Positions 39,601 to 54,600 of a stretch of 64,000 nucleotides of DNA are shown here, piece by piece (within the stretch, counting starts at the first letter, position 1; each line of letters starts with the position of its first letter). The position numbers and the translations under genes are program-made. The DNA comes from Clytia hemisphaerica (Eukaryota; Cnidaria; Hydrozoa; Leptothecata; Clytiidae): assembly GCA_902728285.1 (NCBI GenBank), contig CACVBU010000414.1, positions 1 through 64,000 on the forward strand. The letters are read 5' to 3'. Under the pieces are notes generated by a model, which saw only the letters and a program-made list of their open reading frames with translations, made no database searches and was not told the DNA's origin.

Positions 39601-42600
39601 ATCGAAATTGGAAAGGAGCAATAGTGAAAAATCAGGACGATGTAGAGGACAAGAGAGCATGGCATGAGCTCTAGAGTAGAAGACCCAAATGGTGTATTGC
39701 TGTTCAGAGTGAAAAGTTAGGATCGGAAGTGCTTTAGTACGGCTCAACCTTGGGATCTCAATGTTGTTCTGGAGGAGATTGAAAAATCGAAAGTGAAAGG
39801 AGGAAATCGAGCGTGACTGAGAAAGTATAGAGCTAGACCACATCAAGATGGTGGAGAGTCACCAGAGAAGATTTCGCTGATTAGTCAGAGCGCGACGAGC
39901 ATTTTTTTCCGATAATTTTTCCTATCCGTCATTCCGTGATTCAGGGGGTATAGGGAGGTAGGGTCAGGGTTGCTAGTAACGGCTTGTCACTGTGCCGGGT
40001 GCATACTCGGCGCCTTGGGCTCCGCAGGGTTGCTAGTAACGGCTCGATCATAATTAGATTTTGAATAGCTGGGAAAACTCTACAACGTTGAAGTTATGCC
40101 TTATTTCATTTTAGTCTATTTCCTTCTGATTCGATTGGTTCTAATGTTAAACAATTGACACTACATTATTTTCTAAAAATAAAATTCTAATCTACTCCTT
40201 AATTAAAAAAAAATATATATACAAAATACTCTCTCTAAAATACAATAAAAAAAATCTAATCTTTAATTTAAATTTATTCAATGAACTTGAGTCCATTATA
40301 TTGGTTGAGTTTTCTTATTCTCATAAGATGGGAAATCGGACGTGCTGACGACGATACGTGACGCTCCTACTGTAGATATCGTGCTGGCCCTTCCGCGTCT
40401 CATTTCCTCGATCCGTGTCTTTCTAGGGCACGGAATCCACCTCCTAAAACATTCAGTTCTTTTATTGATAAACTGAGCATAGTTCTTGTCCATGAAGTAA
40501 TAAACCCAGGGTATTACCACGAAAGAGCAAAATGTGATGCCCCGGGAAACGGCATTCAGATGTTCGTATATTTTTTCGCTCATGATAGTCTGTAAGATGT
40601 TGACGAGTCCGTATGGTAGCCAAATGATAGAAAAGATAAGCCACATACGTTTCGCTACAATGAGGCGCTGTAAATTTGTCTTTTGTGTTTTCCCTAGTTT
40701 TCTTTTTCGAATTTCATCATATGATTCTACGAAGCGGATCGCTTTTTTGGTCAGAAAGTTTATGGAGAAGCTACAGTACAATAGCCATGTACACATAGCA
40801 GTGATCGTCATCCAAGACGCAGGTGGTTTCTTGCAATGATCCCTGGCCAATATGATATGATACAAGTTATAAAATTTCGGTATACACATTGCTATTACTA
40901 AGAAAACGAGGACAATGGTCAGTACATTTTTCTCCATTTTCTTCTTGTGACCTTCGAGCTTGATCGCGAAATAACGCTCGAACGTCAACCCAGCGATACA
41001 ATGATAGGTTGCGCAGAAGAAGAAGAACAAACAAAAGTTACTGGATAGGTTGAGATACAGTCTGGATGTCTTGAAGAGAGTGTTTGCCGTCTCCAACGGT
41101 TGACCTGGAATGGAATAATTAGTGTCGATTGCTTGAGAAATTAACTTTGATCTGTAGTTTTGTGTTAATAGTCGACGATTGTCCTTGATTAGATATGCAA
41201 CTTTACTTCGATACGGATACGAATTTTACTTATGAAACCAAACCTTCGAATAGAATAAGTGCAGAAAAGAAACCACATTCTTCAATCAGTTTCAAGGTAA
41301 TAATCCCACAAAAGTAAAGTTCGTCAAAAAGAAACCAAGACAAACTTTGTTGAAACCCAAGTTAAAAGAAAACTATTCTACCTACCTATGATAGAAGCTG
41401 TCATAGAGATACCGATTATCGCTTTGTAATAAATCATTCCACCAGGGTGTCTTTTCATTTGAGCAAAATACAACGCCATCACCAGGTTGCTAAGGAAGGC
41501 CATTATGGTAACTATGATACCAAAACCACACATTACCATAGTGACAGTATCGTGTACCAGATATAAGGAACAATTCATTTTCTGCTATGTTTTCTTTCGA
41601 ATACTGATGAATTTTTCATTCTAGATCACAATGTTTTCTTATTCCATCTTGTTGCTTCTCGTTGATTTTTATTAAATTTCTAATATTATTGAGCTCTAGA
41701 AAAAAATATATATTGAAAAACACCTTTTGTGCTCAAAGTAGGATAAAGTCCAATTATAGTTTAGCGAAATATTTTATTCCAGGCAAGAAACATCCTCCTC
41801 CCAATTCGACCACTCGATAAAATTGAACTTTACTTTGAGAAAGTTGCATAGAAAGTTATTTTTAAAAACGTTTCATTACAGTTGCCTGGCAGTTTGACAT
41901 ATAAAATCCTTCAAAGAATTTCGCTGTGAATTCATTTGTCTAAGTATATGTGAAACCAATCCCCTGTGGATTTAAGAAGCTTACCAACTGAGGATTGTAC
42001 AGTAAATAGAGTTTGTTCAACATTCAGAAATAAAAGTAATTTCACCTTCCTAGGGGCTGTAACCCCATATTCAACTGTTAAAGGTTACTTCCAACTTTGG
42101 CAAAAGAAAAATGAAAGATCGATTTTCAGTTTAGTTTCTTGAACCTAGCTTTTTTACTTAAACAGCTTGAGATTTATTTACTTTTCTATCATTCTTTTCA
42201 AAGTTCTTAGAATGATTAATATGGGATTTTTTTTTCCAGTACCAACTTTTCTGATCTGCAGATTAATTAAAGTTCTCTAAACTGAAATCAGTCTCAAATA
42301 TAATATATTTCACCTGTATAATGAACAGTAACAAAATATAAATCATTCTTTTTGTATACTCTTAATTAACCAAAGAGTTCTAAATTTTCATTTGGTTGTA
42401 GTAAATTAAAATTATCATCAATATGTAAATGCTGTATCAGGTTTCATTTTATTAAAAGGCTGAACGCCTTTTCAATGGCTAAAAAACGGTTTTTTTCCCA
42501 AGAAATCTCCAAATTTTTTAATTCGCTATCTCGAAAGTTCATTTCTACCTTGCTTCCCTTTTTGTATCCTCGTTTAATCCTGTCGATTGGCACGAGAACA

Positions 42601-45600
42601 GGAGAGTTTATTGTCAGCTTCAACCCTCGTTACAAGTTACTCTTTGAATGCTCCCTTTAAAAGTTGTATATAGGTTTTGTAAGGCTTGACCCTCAAATAA
42701 AAAAGATCTTCTCAGTGTTAAGACTTGAAAATTTCCTTAATTAAAAATGTTGGTCTAAAATCTTTTGTGACAATCAATTTCAACCTAACAGTGTTTCTAA
42801 TTACGTCCATTGTTCAACCTTCTTATCTGCAGAACTTCAGATTATGGAATTCTTGTCAGCAACCTTGATCAAGCTGAGAGTACCGAAGACCCGACAAACA
42901 TTAAAGTTGGCTCCATTGTCAACGCTGTGTAAGAATAATAATTTATTAATCTCTTTGCATTGAATTCTCTTTCCTTAGTGACGTCGACGACCGTTATATC
43001 CATAAGCTTGTTTCTATTGTCTAGCATAAGTTTTAGTGAAGTACTCTCGTAAATTAACTCGGTTTACTCAATGAAACTTTCTTGGCTTTTTCTCTTAGGA
43101 TCAAAGGTATCAAACCGAACCAACTAAGTGTGACTATGTGTAATGGGCATCTTCGTGGACGAGTTCACATCTCTAATGTTTTTGATGACTTTAATGAGGT
43201 ATTTCTGCTAATTAAGATCTCATTATTTGCATAGTGTTTTGAAACCAGCCTCCCCCCTTCAGCTATTCTGAATAAAGGCACCCACAAAATATCGAAGCCT
43301 GATTTAACTGAAAGATGGAAACTTTATCATTTGGTGTAAGAACATTTTGTTCAAGTCCGTGAAGATATTCTTATTGGAATTACCTCGCTCCTTTCCTTTC
43401 AATCCAGGGAGATCAAATCTTAAAAGACTATACACCATCACAAATCATTAAAACAAAAGTGGTTGCCTTCAAAGATGTCAAAACACACAAGTATTTACAT
43501 CATTATTAAATTTTATTCTCATGTTAGGCAATTGTACTGGTTTTGTTTCATCAACTTATTCAAAGAGCCGTCTTAATTGTGCGATCACTCGATTTTCGGC
43601 AATGCTCTGGCAGGTCGCAAGTTTATTGACTCTATCTGAATAATTGCATCATATATTTCTGTTACATGTTTAGCTATTTGGCAGTAACAAGCACCCATAA
43701 AACAATTCATTACGCCGAACTAACTTTGAAGAAAAGGTACTTTATTTGCTTCTTCCGGGGAGCCTTTTTTACGAATTTTTTCAAAATATTTCCCACGACG
43801 TCTCACGCATGCATCCTTTTTAACGGTAGCTAAACAATCTCTTGGGAAAGCTCTCGAGATATCCTCGTTTAAATTATGGTCTTTAGTCTGAACCCACACG
43901 TCCGGAAAGAGTTTTTAAAGTCCTATAAATTTTATGGAGTTCCAAGTTTGTCATAACATCATGGTGTACTTTATTCTTTCATCAGTGATATGGAGAAATC
44001 TAGTGACGAATTCACGGACGGGAAACAAAGCCAACTCACTGATTTCGAAAAGGGAAAAGAAGTCAACTGCTTCGTCACTGGGGTAAGTGAAAATTGTTAC
44101 CCAGCTTAAAGGTCTCTTTTGCATTTAATTATCAAATTATTCTTTTATGACTTGTCAAACTCCGCCATCCCCAAATTTGTTATTACGTACCTTAGTTAGA
44201 ATAATCAATAAATGTTTATACCAGTTATAGTCACAACTCAGTTTTTTTTCTCTTGGCACTAGACATCACCTAGAACGTCAAAAACTAAATCGTTTACTCT
44301 ATTTACCCTAACCTTCTCATTTTTATCTATCTACAGTTGAACAAGTATGATATCCAAGTTTGTGTCGACCCTTTTATCAGAGGAAAAATTCCAATACTGA
44401 TGTCTTCCAAAGATTCAAAGGTGAGGAAATGACAAATTTCGTTCGCTAATAACTGAATTAATTTTGAAATCATAAAACTGTTCTTTTATCAACACCCGAT
44501 GGTGGCTAGTGAAACACTTACAAAGATATCTTTACAGTGTTTCTAAACCAATGTAAGATGATAACTTCAACACAACGTAAAGAGAATTTTTCACCGGTGT
44601 CGTTTACTTTTTTTAACAAGATAATATAACTTCAAGAAGCTTTTTAAAGTACGTGCGCTAACTGATAACGATTCATCAATTAGTTTATTAATGAAAGGTT
44701 GGGCTGTTTCCTCGCGATCCGTAGATTTATTGGTAATCATTTATTCAATAGTCACATTATCATATTATAAACCTCACAAACTGAAGAAACAATTCATTAA
44801 TCTTATCTTGATATTTCGTAAACAAAATGCCATATAACATCATATAATATAAAACATGTTCTGATTTTAAAGATTCTTAGCACTGACAGTACTACCCACA
44901 ATAAATTAAATATGTTGCAAAATCATAACCGACTATACCCGTTATGCGGCTGAATACAAACTTAACTTCCTGCCTCGTTAGCGTAATGTATGGTTTTGTT
45001 TGAATAAACTTCCTCACTCTCGGCTTAACTTCTTTTTAAATACTGCCTCTTTAATTGGTCGAATCAATCTGAAAAGTTATTGTCTTAAATGCCAATTCAA
45101 GTCCTGGAACCATTTCAGGTTCTTAACCATCTTTCAAATTCATACTTTTGATTTATAAACACGTGACTAGCGCAGACTACCGAGGTATAATTTACAGCAA
45201 GCGGAGCTTACAACTGACTTTGATAAATATTGGTTTCACAAATCAAAACTGGAAACAATTTTCCTCGTCCGTATTGTATAGAATCTTTGTGTTTTTTGGA
45301 CCTACTTCCGGGTGCCCCGGCGGAGGTTCTATAAATTAACCCATGTCCGTTCGTCCGTTCGTCCTTTCGTTCGTTCGTCCGTCTGTTACCATTTTTTTCT
45401 GATTTTTTGCACAATGATGCAAAATGGCAATGCTCAAAATGTGACGGAGCCAGATTTTTAAGGAAAATTATTTTGGGCAAATTTGGACCAAAAACAGCTT
45501 TAAAGGTTTTTTGAGCCTGAATGGTTTAAGTGATTTTCGTATTTGGGGAAATTCCTTTTTACCATTTTACATTATTCAACACACAAGCTTTATTTTTCCA

Positions 45601-48600
45601 TTCTGAATTTTTGTACAATTATTGTCACTTTTTTCTTATTTTCATCTGATGTTAATCATTAGGTAGGTCCATTCAGCATGTTGCTTGTTTTGTTTGTTAG
45701 GATTATGATAAACTGAAGAGCAAATATCCAAATGGTACTGCATTGAAAGCCTCAATCACAGATGTTGATGAAAAACACAAACTATTAGTGCTGTCCAGAA
45801 TCGGTTAGTAGAATCCTATTCCCATAAAGGTTGCTATGTTATTGTTACATTTTATTCAGTAGTGTAGATTTGGTTATAACTAAAGAAGCCACGCAAAATC
45901 ACAATATCATAATTATATGCTATTCAGTTTGTTAAACTGGATGATAAAGAAAATTACTCCATTGAAATATTCCATGTTGTACCCAAAAACAGTCCTTCTT
46001 TATTGTCAAACCAGCTAGTATACCGTTCTGGTGGAAAAATTAATCTTACCATTTACCACCATATTTTCTCTGGTGATGTAACAAACGAACGAACGCAAAA
46101 AAGACGCAATTTTCTAACCAAAAGATTTTGCTTTGTGGTTAGCACAAATCGATGCAAATGGGTGATTGGACACGTCAAACAGAGCTTCGAACGGAAGATA
46201 TAATAATGCGCTAAAAAATTCAATTGCACTCACTAAACCTCTGGACCTGAAGCGTACTGAACAAAAGTCTTCAAACTATATAATAAATAAGAAAATAAAT
46301 GAATTTTCTCGAGGTTATTAGAAACGGAAAATAAAATAACTCTACGAATTCACTGTGACAATCATAACAATTCTTTTAACCTCTTTTTTTTCTTTACCTG
46401 CCTTTTTCTGCGCTATCTGATGTTGGAAGCATTCTATGGTTAATGCACAAACACAGGCAGATAAAACTTGATACGTATCTCGTAACTTTCTAATGGCCGT
46501 TCGTCATCTATAATCATCTTAGATCATTAGACGAATGTTACGACAAAAGCAGCATCCAATAAAAGCTCAAAGAAATTAAAAATGTTGCTCGTTCTGTTAA
46601 CAAAAGGAAGCAAAGAACTGAATAGGGTAAGAGCGATCAGAGTGACCCAATCGCCCTTCAAAACAATACAACATCGTGCATTTCAATCTAAAACATTAAA
46701 ACCAAACAAATATCACAAAATGTCGAGCATACAGTAGTCAACACATGAAAAATATGAATTCAGGAAAATCTCACTCAAGGCAATCAACCCAAAATAAATG
46801 ATTTCTAATTGTTTGATAATTAAAAGACGCAATTCTAATATCCCGTACCGTATAATTTCAAATTGGTTAATTCCTCTTTCCTCCCTGAAGTTTTTTGTTT
46901 ATTTTATTGCCTTATTGCCTTGCCTTCAAAGAATCCAACCCCTTTCATTCGATCCAATTCCCACCGAGATTGTACGAATTCCCGCCCATGTATTATGATT
47001 TATTTGAGAGATTGATGCATGCAGCCGAATCCTTGCCTTGTTTCAACAAACTATAAATATACGTATCATTCAAAGTCTGTTTCAATTCATATCAACTTCA
47101 CTCCTTATTGTAGCCGAACGTTAAGATTTTGCAACTTTAATGATCTGCTTTAAAAACTGTTTTCCTGTGTTTTGAACCACTGGTTTCCTTTCCTAACTGA
47201 AACAATTTTGTCGTCTTAACAGCCGGATATTGTTGGGCCATGTCATTTCATTTCCACCTGATCCTTACACAAAGAAAATTGTTAACTCCTCTCCTTCTAC
47301 ACCTTTTTTCAATTTGTAGACTCAATTCGGGCTCAAATGATGAAATTTATTAAGCTGAAAATATTTCAAATCACACATTCACTGAAAAGATTATCGCGTA
47401 CTAAATCCTTTTTCTGTTCACACTTCTGATTTCCTCATTTTTCGAATGATATTTCGATGTGCTTTTTACACTTCCACACTATGACTTCGTACGTAATTAA
47501 ATCAAAAAAGTGTTTTGATTAGGTTTTAAACCTCTCGCTGATCACTACCCTTAGAGAAAATGGTTTTAAAAGGCCCACAGTTAGACTAACAAAGATTGGT
47601 GAATTGAACATTTTGGTTTGTTTTTCTTACTTTCGCTAACAAATCGAAGTTTAAAGTAGGTTTTCTTAACACCAATACAGCCCACGTAATAATACTACCA
47701 AAAATCATACTCTCTTGAAACAACCTTTCGGCATGTCATATTTAACCTCAAAAATGTAAATGAAAAGTAACATAATGCTTTCGAAAGTACATTGAATCAT
47801 GACAAGCATCATTTTGGATGTTTTATTTTTGTCATACGATTGCCACTATCATTTGGCAAGTTTATTCAATGTGAACTGAAATCCCTTTATTGCTTGACAA
47901 TCTTAATTCATTGCAATCAAATGAACTCTCTTCATCAACTTTGTACCTCTCTTTAAATAAACTTGAAATTGAAACTCGTGATGATGACACTGCTGACAAT
48001 GATGAGTCTTCGCCTACTAAGTGTTTACGTATATGATAAAACATACCTACTTCTCACATAGAAAGGTTTTTATGTATTTTTAAAATTCCACTAAGTTTTT
48101 ACAATGTTTACCAAACAGACTGAAGAAAATGAAAATCAGAAGTTCTTTTATGCTTCTCTGTTGTCCATGTCATCTAAAAGTTTTAGCATAAATTGACGAG
48201 ACTCAATGTTTAACAGTAAACAGTACATGTGCTAATGTATAATTCTTTAACTCCCTTAATAGGTCAACCATCTGATCTGCTTAAGAAACACTCCAACGTC
48301 GTCGGTCGGATCACAAAAAGCTTGAAAAATGGTTTGTTAATTGAACTGCCCAATCAGAAAGCTGGGTTGGCTCACGTGACCGAATTATCAGACACTTTCG
48401 TGGATAATCCACTGGATCAGCATAAATTGAATACTTATGTCGAGTAAGTAATAACTTTTTTTGTCATTACTCCTTTTTGTGTAACTCGTATATTTTTGTT
48501 GCATACAGTTTTTATCTTGATTTTCGAGCATAAAGAGGTTGACAAACTTAATGTCCCGTTTTACTGGTTTTCTATCTCAGTAGCCGTAACGTCTACTTGA

Positions 48601-51600
48601 AGTTATGGAATTTCATACTTTCAAAACACAAAACCTTTTACGCCCACCCATCTCAACGCTTTACGCCCATCCATCTCAACGCTTTACGCCCACCCATCTC
48701 AACGCTTTACGCCCACCCATCTCAACGTTTTACGCCCACCCATCTCAACGCTTTCAAATGTAATGATGCCAAAAACATAACTAAAGTGTATTACGATGGT
48801 TGCCTTCTGCTAAAAAATTTCCTCTATGACATATATTTCGTGATCCTCCCCACTCAAAGGAAAAACTTGTAACCTTTCACACAATTCAGCCTGTATAAGA
48901 CGACAGGTAAAGTTTTTTTAAGATTTTTAAAATTTTCAACTTTTAACAGAAACTTAAAAAACCAAAAAATTGTCAGCAAACCCTCTTCATTCAGCTCTTT
49001 TAGTTGCTGACATTTCCATCTTGGAAATGATTTTAATTTTTTTGAACAACAATTATCCCCTTGAAAATTCAAATAGTTGAAATTCCTCTATGAAACAAGT
49101 GGTTACATAACTTTTGGCATACTCCGCAAACCAATTGCTGAATATGGAAATTGCAAAGAAAAAAACAATTTACCATTAATATTTCAACTGTAAGTGATAC
49201 CGATAAAATGCGGCATACTGTTCTATTTCTTATTATCTCTTTAGATGCCAAATAATTCACGTTGACACAAAGAATAATCATATTGACCTCTCCTTACGAC
49301 AATCGAGGTATAATAATGTTATGGAATAGTAGGAATGCTTTTTTCGGATATGAAAAATGATTTTGTTCTATCGGGCAAAGAATAAAAGAGAATCGTCTTA
49401 GTTTGGAAAAGGTTAGCCACTTTCACATGGCGGTCACATGGTCAAGAATTAGTTATACAAAATTAGTATTGGAAAACTTTACTCGATTTACATTGCTTCT
49501 GTATAAAATCAGTGTTAGGTTAAATCTCTCCTTACGGAGGCTCCTAACTGTAGGCCAACAAATAAGTGAATAATTGAATTAACTTAACTCCTTACTTAAA
49601 TCTCCGATAAAATACAGTATTATGGTCTGACCTCGCCTGATGTTTTAAATAACGATACTTATCATGATATTTCGAGTCTTTAATAACCGCATAATAACCC
49701 TAAAATGAACTTCATATGCAAACTCTCCCCCACCGGCCCTCGATAACGTTCGTTTTTTTACTCAAAGGAAAAGATTTTTTCGGTAGTATATCCATTCCTG
49801 TCACTCAAATCATTCTTTCTTTTTTTTGCATCTTTTTCAGAATTCTTGGTCAAGAAAGTGTCACCGAAGGTAATTCTTATAATTATAAAGCAATTCAATT
49901 GTCTAGTACACTTCTTAATGCATTGACATTGTTGCTTCAAAAAAAAAAGAATGGAAAAAGGCTTTTTATTTCCGAGATTCGCGTAGAGAAAATGAAGGGC
50001 ATTTATTTAAGAGAATGAAGAAAAAAAACGCCCTCTTTGAGATGACTGTGCTATTCAATTTCGAGTTTCACTACCCATAAGTAAATCAAAACATAATGGT
50101 TAGCGAATACTATACATGTTCCGTTTCTCCCTCTTTGACAGCCACTATCTCTGTTCTTCCTTAAATCTTCAATATCAAATGGTTAGTTTCCAGTATTATC
50201 CAATATTGAGCAATATATATTCATAGTTGTAAAAAATCGAAAAAATATTCAAAGAGGTCTGGTTTTGGAAAGAGAATTAATGTTCGCACGTTAATTTTAG
50301 ATTTCACAATTCAATTTTTATAAGGAGAGATATTATTGATATATGGGCAGTATAGGCTTAAACAACGTTCTTAAAATTTGATTTTTTTCCCGATCATTAA
50401 AAATGAAAAAAATCTTCGAGAAATTGAAGGTTCTGAGAAATTTGACTGCCCTTCGTAATTTTTCCAATTTTTTTTCTCGATACTTTTTAATCACTCGTCT
50501 TAATGATCGATCAAGGATTTCAATATTTATTAAAGGTTTTCATATCCAAACTTTTCTAAAAAAGAGAGTATAAAGACAAATTTGACCTCAAAATATCCTC
50601 TCATTACAACTGAAACAGTTTCGAATTCGCACCATTCTTGTCTTTTCCGGTGTTTTATTCTTAGCATCTTTAAAGTGTCTCATTCAAGGTTACCTCATTA
50701 ACTAACCACATGTTTGATTTGCTATCAAGTCCCATTACGTTCTTCATTTGATGGCGGTCAAACTGCTATTATTGTACTCATTTCTATGGTAGTTAAACTC
50801 AACAGACTGACAACAATGTCCATTACATGGATTGTCAAATTGCCTTTAAATCACTCGATCCAAAATGAGTTAGTCTTTAACATTTTGGGTGTCAGCCGGC
50901 GAAATTAGCTTCCTTAAGAAAGATCAATGTGCACATTAGGCTTGCAGCTTTTTGGAACAAGTTCCGTAACGATAAAGTGATAAATAAATCGTTGTGGTTT
51001 GTAAAAATGTACCCTATGTCAAACATTTTCGTTTCGGAACGATGTGGGGAACTTGAAAGTCTTACAGACTTAACCAAACAAAAACTAGATGTCTCCCTCC
51101 CCTTCGAATATATCCCTCATCAAACTAATTGTTATTACAGGTATCGACAAGGTTGTCAATGGTTACGACGATCTTAAAGAAGGAGATATTATTCGTGGTT
51201 ATGTCAAAGCGTGTACTAAAGTTGGTGTCTTTGTAAGGTATGTTTATTTTTAATATTGTATAAATAGGGGGGGGGTCGGTAGTAAAATCTCAGACATATA
51301 TGAGTAGTAAAAGGATTTTTACGAATTTTTATATACCACCCAGACTCTTGGAAGAGGTATTTTAATACCCTGGTAGTAAAAGTTTTTGGGACAATTTGTC
51401 ATGGAGACCACCTACTTTTTCGTTGCTTTTAGGACTGATTTTACAAATAAAGCTAAAAAATGATTATTTCTGTGACACATTTGTCACTTAGTGCAAAAAT
51501 TAATGTTTTGCCGTTAGAATCAAAGTCTTTTTTATATTGACAAAAAATTTCGAGGATTTTTTGTTTGCAGCAAACAACTTTCCAACAGAAAATTTTTTCA

Positions 51601-54600
51601 AATTATAAAAATTTTCAGATTTTTTCGGAAAAGTCATCCAAAAAATTGAGAGAATTACAATAATATAGCTAAAATTTGCTAATTTTACCAGTTTAACTAC
51701 CGTGGTAGTAAAATTTTTTCAACATTTAACACATAGATACCACCCATTTTAGTATTTAACTACCCAGGGTGGTAGAAGTTTTTTTCGATTTTTCTTCATA
51801 CCACCACCGTAGTAAACGTCATTATGAGATTTTACTACCGACCCCTCCCCCCTGGTATAAACCAAATAATGATTTTCTGGGGAAGTTAACCAAAATCTTT
51901 TAAGTATTTTTCATGTGCAAAATATGAACTGATTGAAATAATATGCTGTCGCATCGAAGTGGTAGCGGCAAGCCAACGTAACGAAGGTTTACTACTTATA
52001 ATTGAACCATTAGTTATCAGACTCAAGTCCGCACGATACCTAAATATTTGGCTGTCTCATAAAATTTCCATACAGGAGGCGGTGGATGAACCTTTTCAAA
52101 TCCAAATAAATTTCTTGGAAATTTGTGGATACCTCCTGGAAAATGGCAAAATTAGCAAAAGAAAGAAAACCATTGGAAGATTTTTTTTGCATGCCTTGAA
52201 GTAAGGGGAAAAGCCCCGGAAATTTTAGAATAACATTTTAACCCCGTGGAAAAATGAAAAACACTTCTTTAGACCCCTTGGAAGTTCTGCTCAGATTACC
52301 CCCTAGAAAAGTTCGTCCACCCCCTCCCCTGTATGTTTATAAAAATAGAATTGCCCATTTTACTACAGCTGTGTCTCTGTAACTCGAACCTCTATAAATC
52401 GAATGTCTCCTTAACTCGAACAAGTTTTCTAGGACATTCGGTTAATAATGTCTTATAAACCTTACTTTACAACTCGAAATTTCTTTAACTCGAACAAATT
52501 TGCATTCGCCGTGCGGTTCAAGTTATAGAGCCTCAACTATAGCTCTGAATTTATCTATATATTAATAGCGGTAGTCTGTATGTCGTTTTGTCTTTCTTTT
52601 TTTCTTTCTGTCTGTGCTACTTTCGTTTTCGTACGCAATGTTTTTGTTCTTTTAAAAGATGACTTTTGCTTCTTGCTCCACAAATGTGTTAAATCAGATT
52701 CGCGCCGTTTTATAAAGACTGTTTTGATTGATAGATTAGACTTTTCTTTTTTTTCTTTCTTTTCTTATTGTTTTATGTTTTTGAATGTAAAGTAATTAAC
52801 GACCTTATTTGATTTGAGACATTCGAATTCTTTTCAAAACAAAAGAAAATCTTTTAAAAAGAATCTGTTATGTTAAAGAAAAGAACAAATATAAAATAAA
52901 ACACAAGAATCACATAACAAGTTTGTTAGAACAGCAACATTAAAAATACATTCAAAAGGCGGTAAAAACTAGAATTCTTTCTTCGTAAAAAGGGACCTTT
53001 AAACATGTATGTCGATAATTATTTTGCTGTAAATCTAAGTCATTGTTGAATTTGAAAAATTACTGAAGTTATGAGGAAGTTATTTTATAAAAAACAACAT
53101 AAAATTGCGCTATCACGCATTTTTGTCTGCGTGTCCTAGCTGCCTTCCGGGGGGACTATGGTTGCGAGCTGACTTTCGGCCCTGCCCCTCGGACCCTTAG
53201 CAGAATAAAGAGGAGAAGAAACAAGGGAAATTGTGTGAATTTTAATTCACTTTTTGGAACTAATTTGACCAAATTTCTATCTTTCTGGGGGCGAAAAGTT
53301 GAATTTTCCTATTTTTCCAATTCTTAGTGGGACTGAAGTTTGATTTTCCGATTTTTCAAACTGCCATGTTTCAAAAAAGGCACCTTTAAGGCCGGCACAT
53401 ACCCATACCCTTCTCTTGCCTAAGTACCCCCTCCCCCGGGCTGCCTTATATCGAAGAATCGCGTGTCATGTCTATTATTTCACTCCGCTTATCTTGACAT
53501 CAAAGTTTTCCTAAACATCAAGAACTACGGCAAATATAACACGAGCGAAGCGAGAAAAGAAATCCAATTGCAGAGAGCCGTCTCGGACGTCGCTGGTCAC
53601 CGGTATGGTGTAATTTGGGAATGACGCCCTTTCTGTTTTCTGATTATTTTTGCCACAAAAATCTTTTTCAAAATATGGTTAAAAGATACGTCACCCGGGA
53701 GGGATAGAGTCAAACTTTGAAGAGAATTCTTCCCTTTAATTTTGATTTCATCGTGTTTAAACCACCTTCCTAACATCTCAAAAGACTTTAAATGCGTTCA
53801 GCAAACAGCTAAACCGGCGTGCGACGCCGGGCACCGGCTAGTTTCATATATTATGTATGCACATACTACAGTATGCGATTTCGTAAAATTTCGAATTTTA
53901 CTTATTTTACTCGCAACTTGCTGCTGATAGATGCATCTCACTAGAACGAACAAACATCCATCCCACCCCATACTATCAAAAAAGCCAGAAAAATAATTTA
54001 TCGACTCTACTCAATATATCGATTTTTTGAACCAACTAGCTTAGAAAAAGAAGTCGGAATCTCCCCCCAATCATCAAAAATTTCGGATGACTAAATTCCT
54101 CAATTGGAATATTGAATTCTTCACCTTTTGAGCTTTCCTCGATTAAGCCAATATATTTTTCCTCCATCATATATTCCGTTAGCTTTATGAATTTGCACAC
54201 TTTTTAAAGAGAAATCACGTCATATTTGCTTTCTAATTCGTTAATAGCCTATCATCAAATATATCTGGGCGAGTACAAATCAAAAATTTGTCACAGTTTT
54301 TCGTGAAAGACTACCAATCGTTATTCCCTGTTGGAAAACTTGTCAAAGCCAAAATTCTAAGGTAACTACAGCCTTTTTATATTGATTCAGATACTTAGAT
54401 TGTGTAAATATTATAATACATTGCATAATTTATAATTTCTCACGTTAGTACATAGGGTCCACCCCCCCCCCAGTATTTTCCTTCACTGACCGAATTTTCC
54501 AATTTTGAATCGAACCCTTCATTCAGAAGACTTTTTATAACTTTGTCTGCCTTTCCCTTTTCACGAGAAGATGATGTGAAAATACAGAAAGAAGTCTAAT

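Noticed and set aside
39278..39846. Long minus-strand frames with Phe-Ser-Leu repeats
   Set aside because: Produced by the AAATCGAAAGTGAAAG satellite; reading frame open in several frames at once.
48636..48756. Direct repeats considered as CRISPR
   Set aside because: 23-bp units follow without spacers; it is a plain tandem repeat in a eukaryotic intron.
49716..50018. 100-codon plus-strand frame around the microexon
   Set aside because: Only 49841-49869 fits RRP5, in another phase; the rest is intron sequence.
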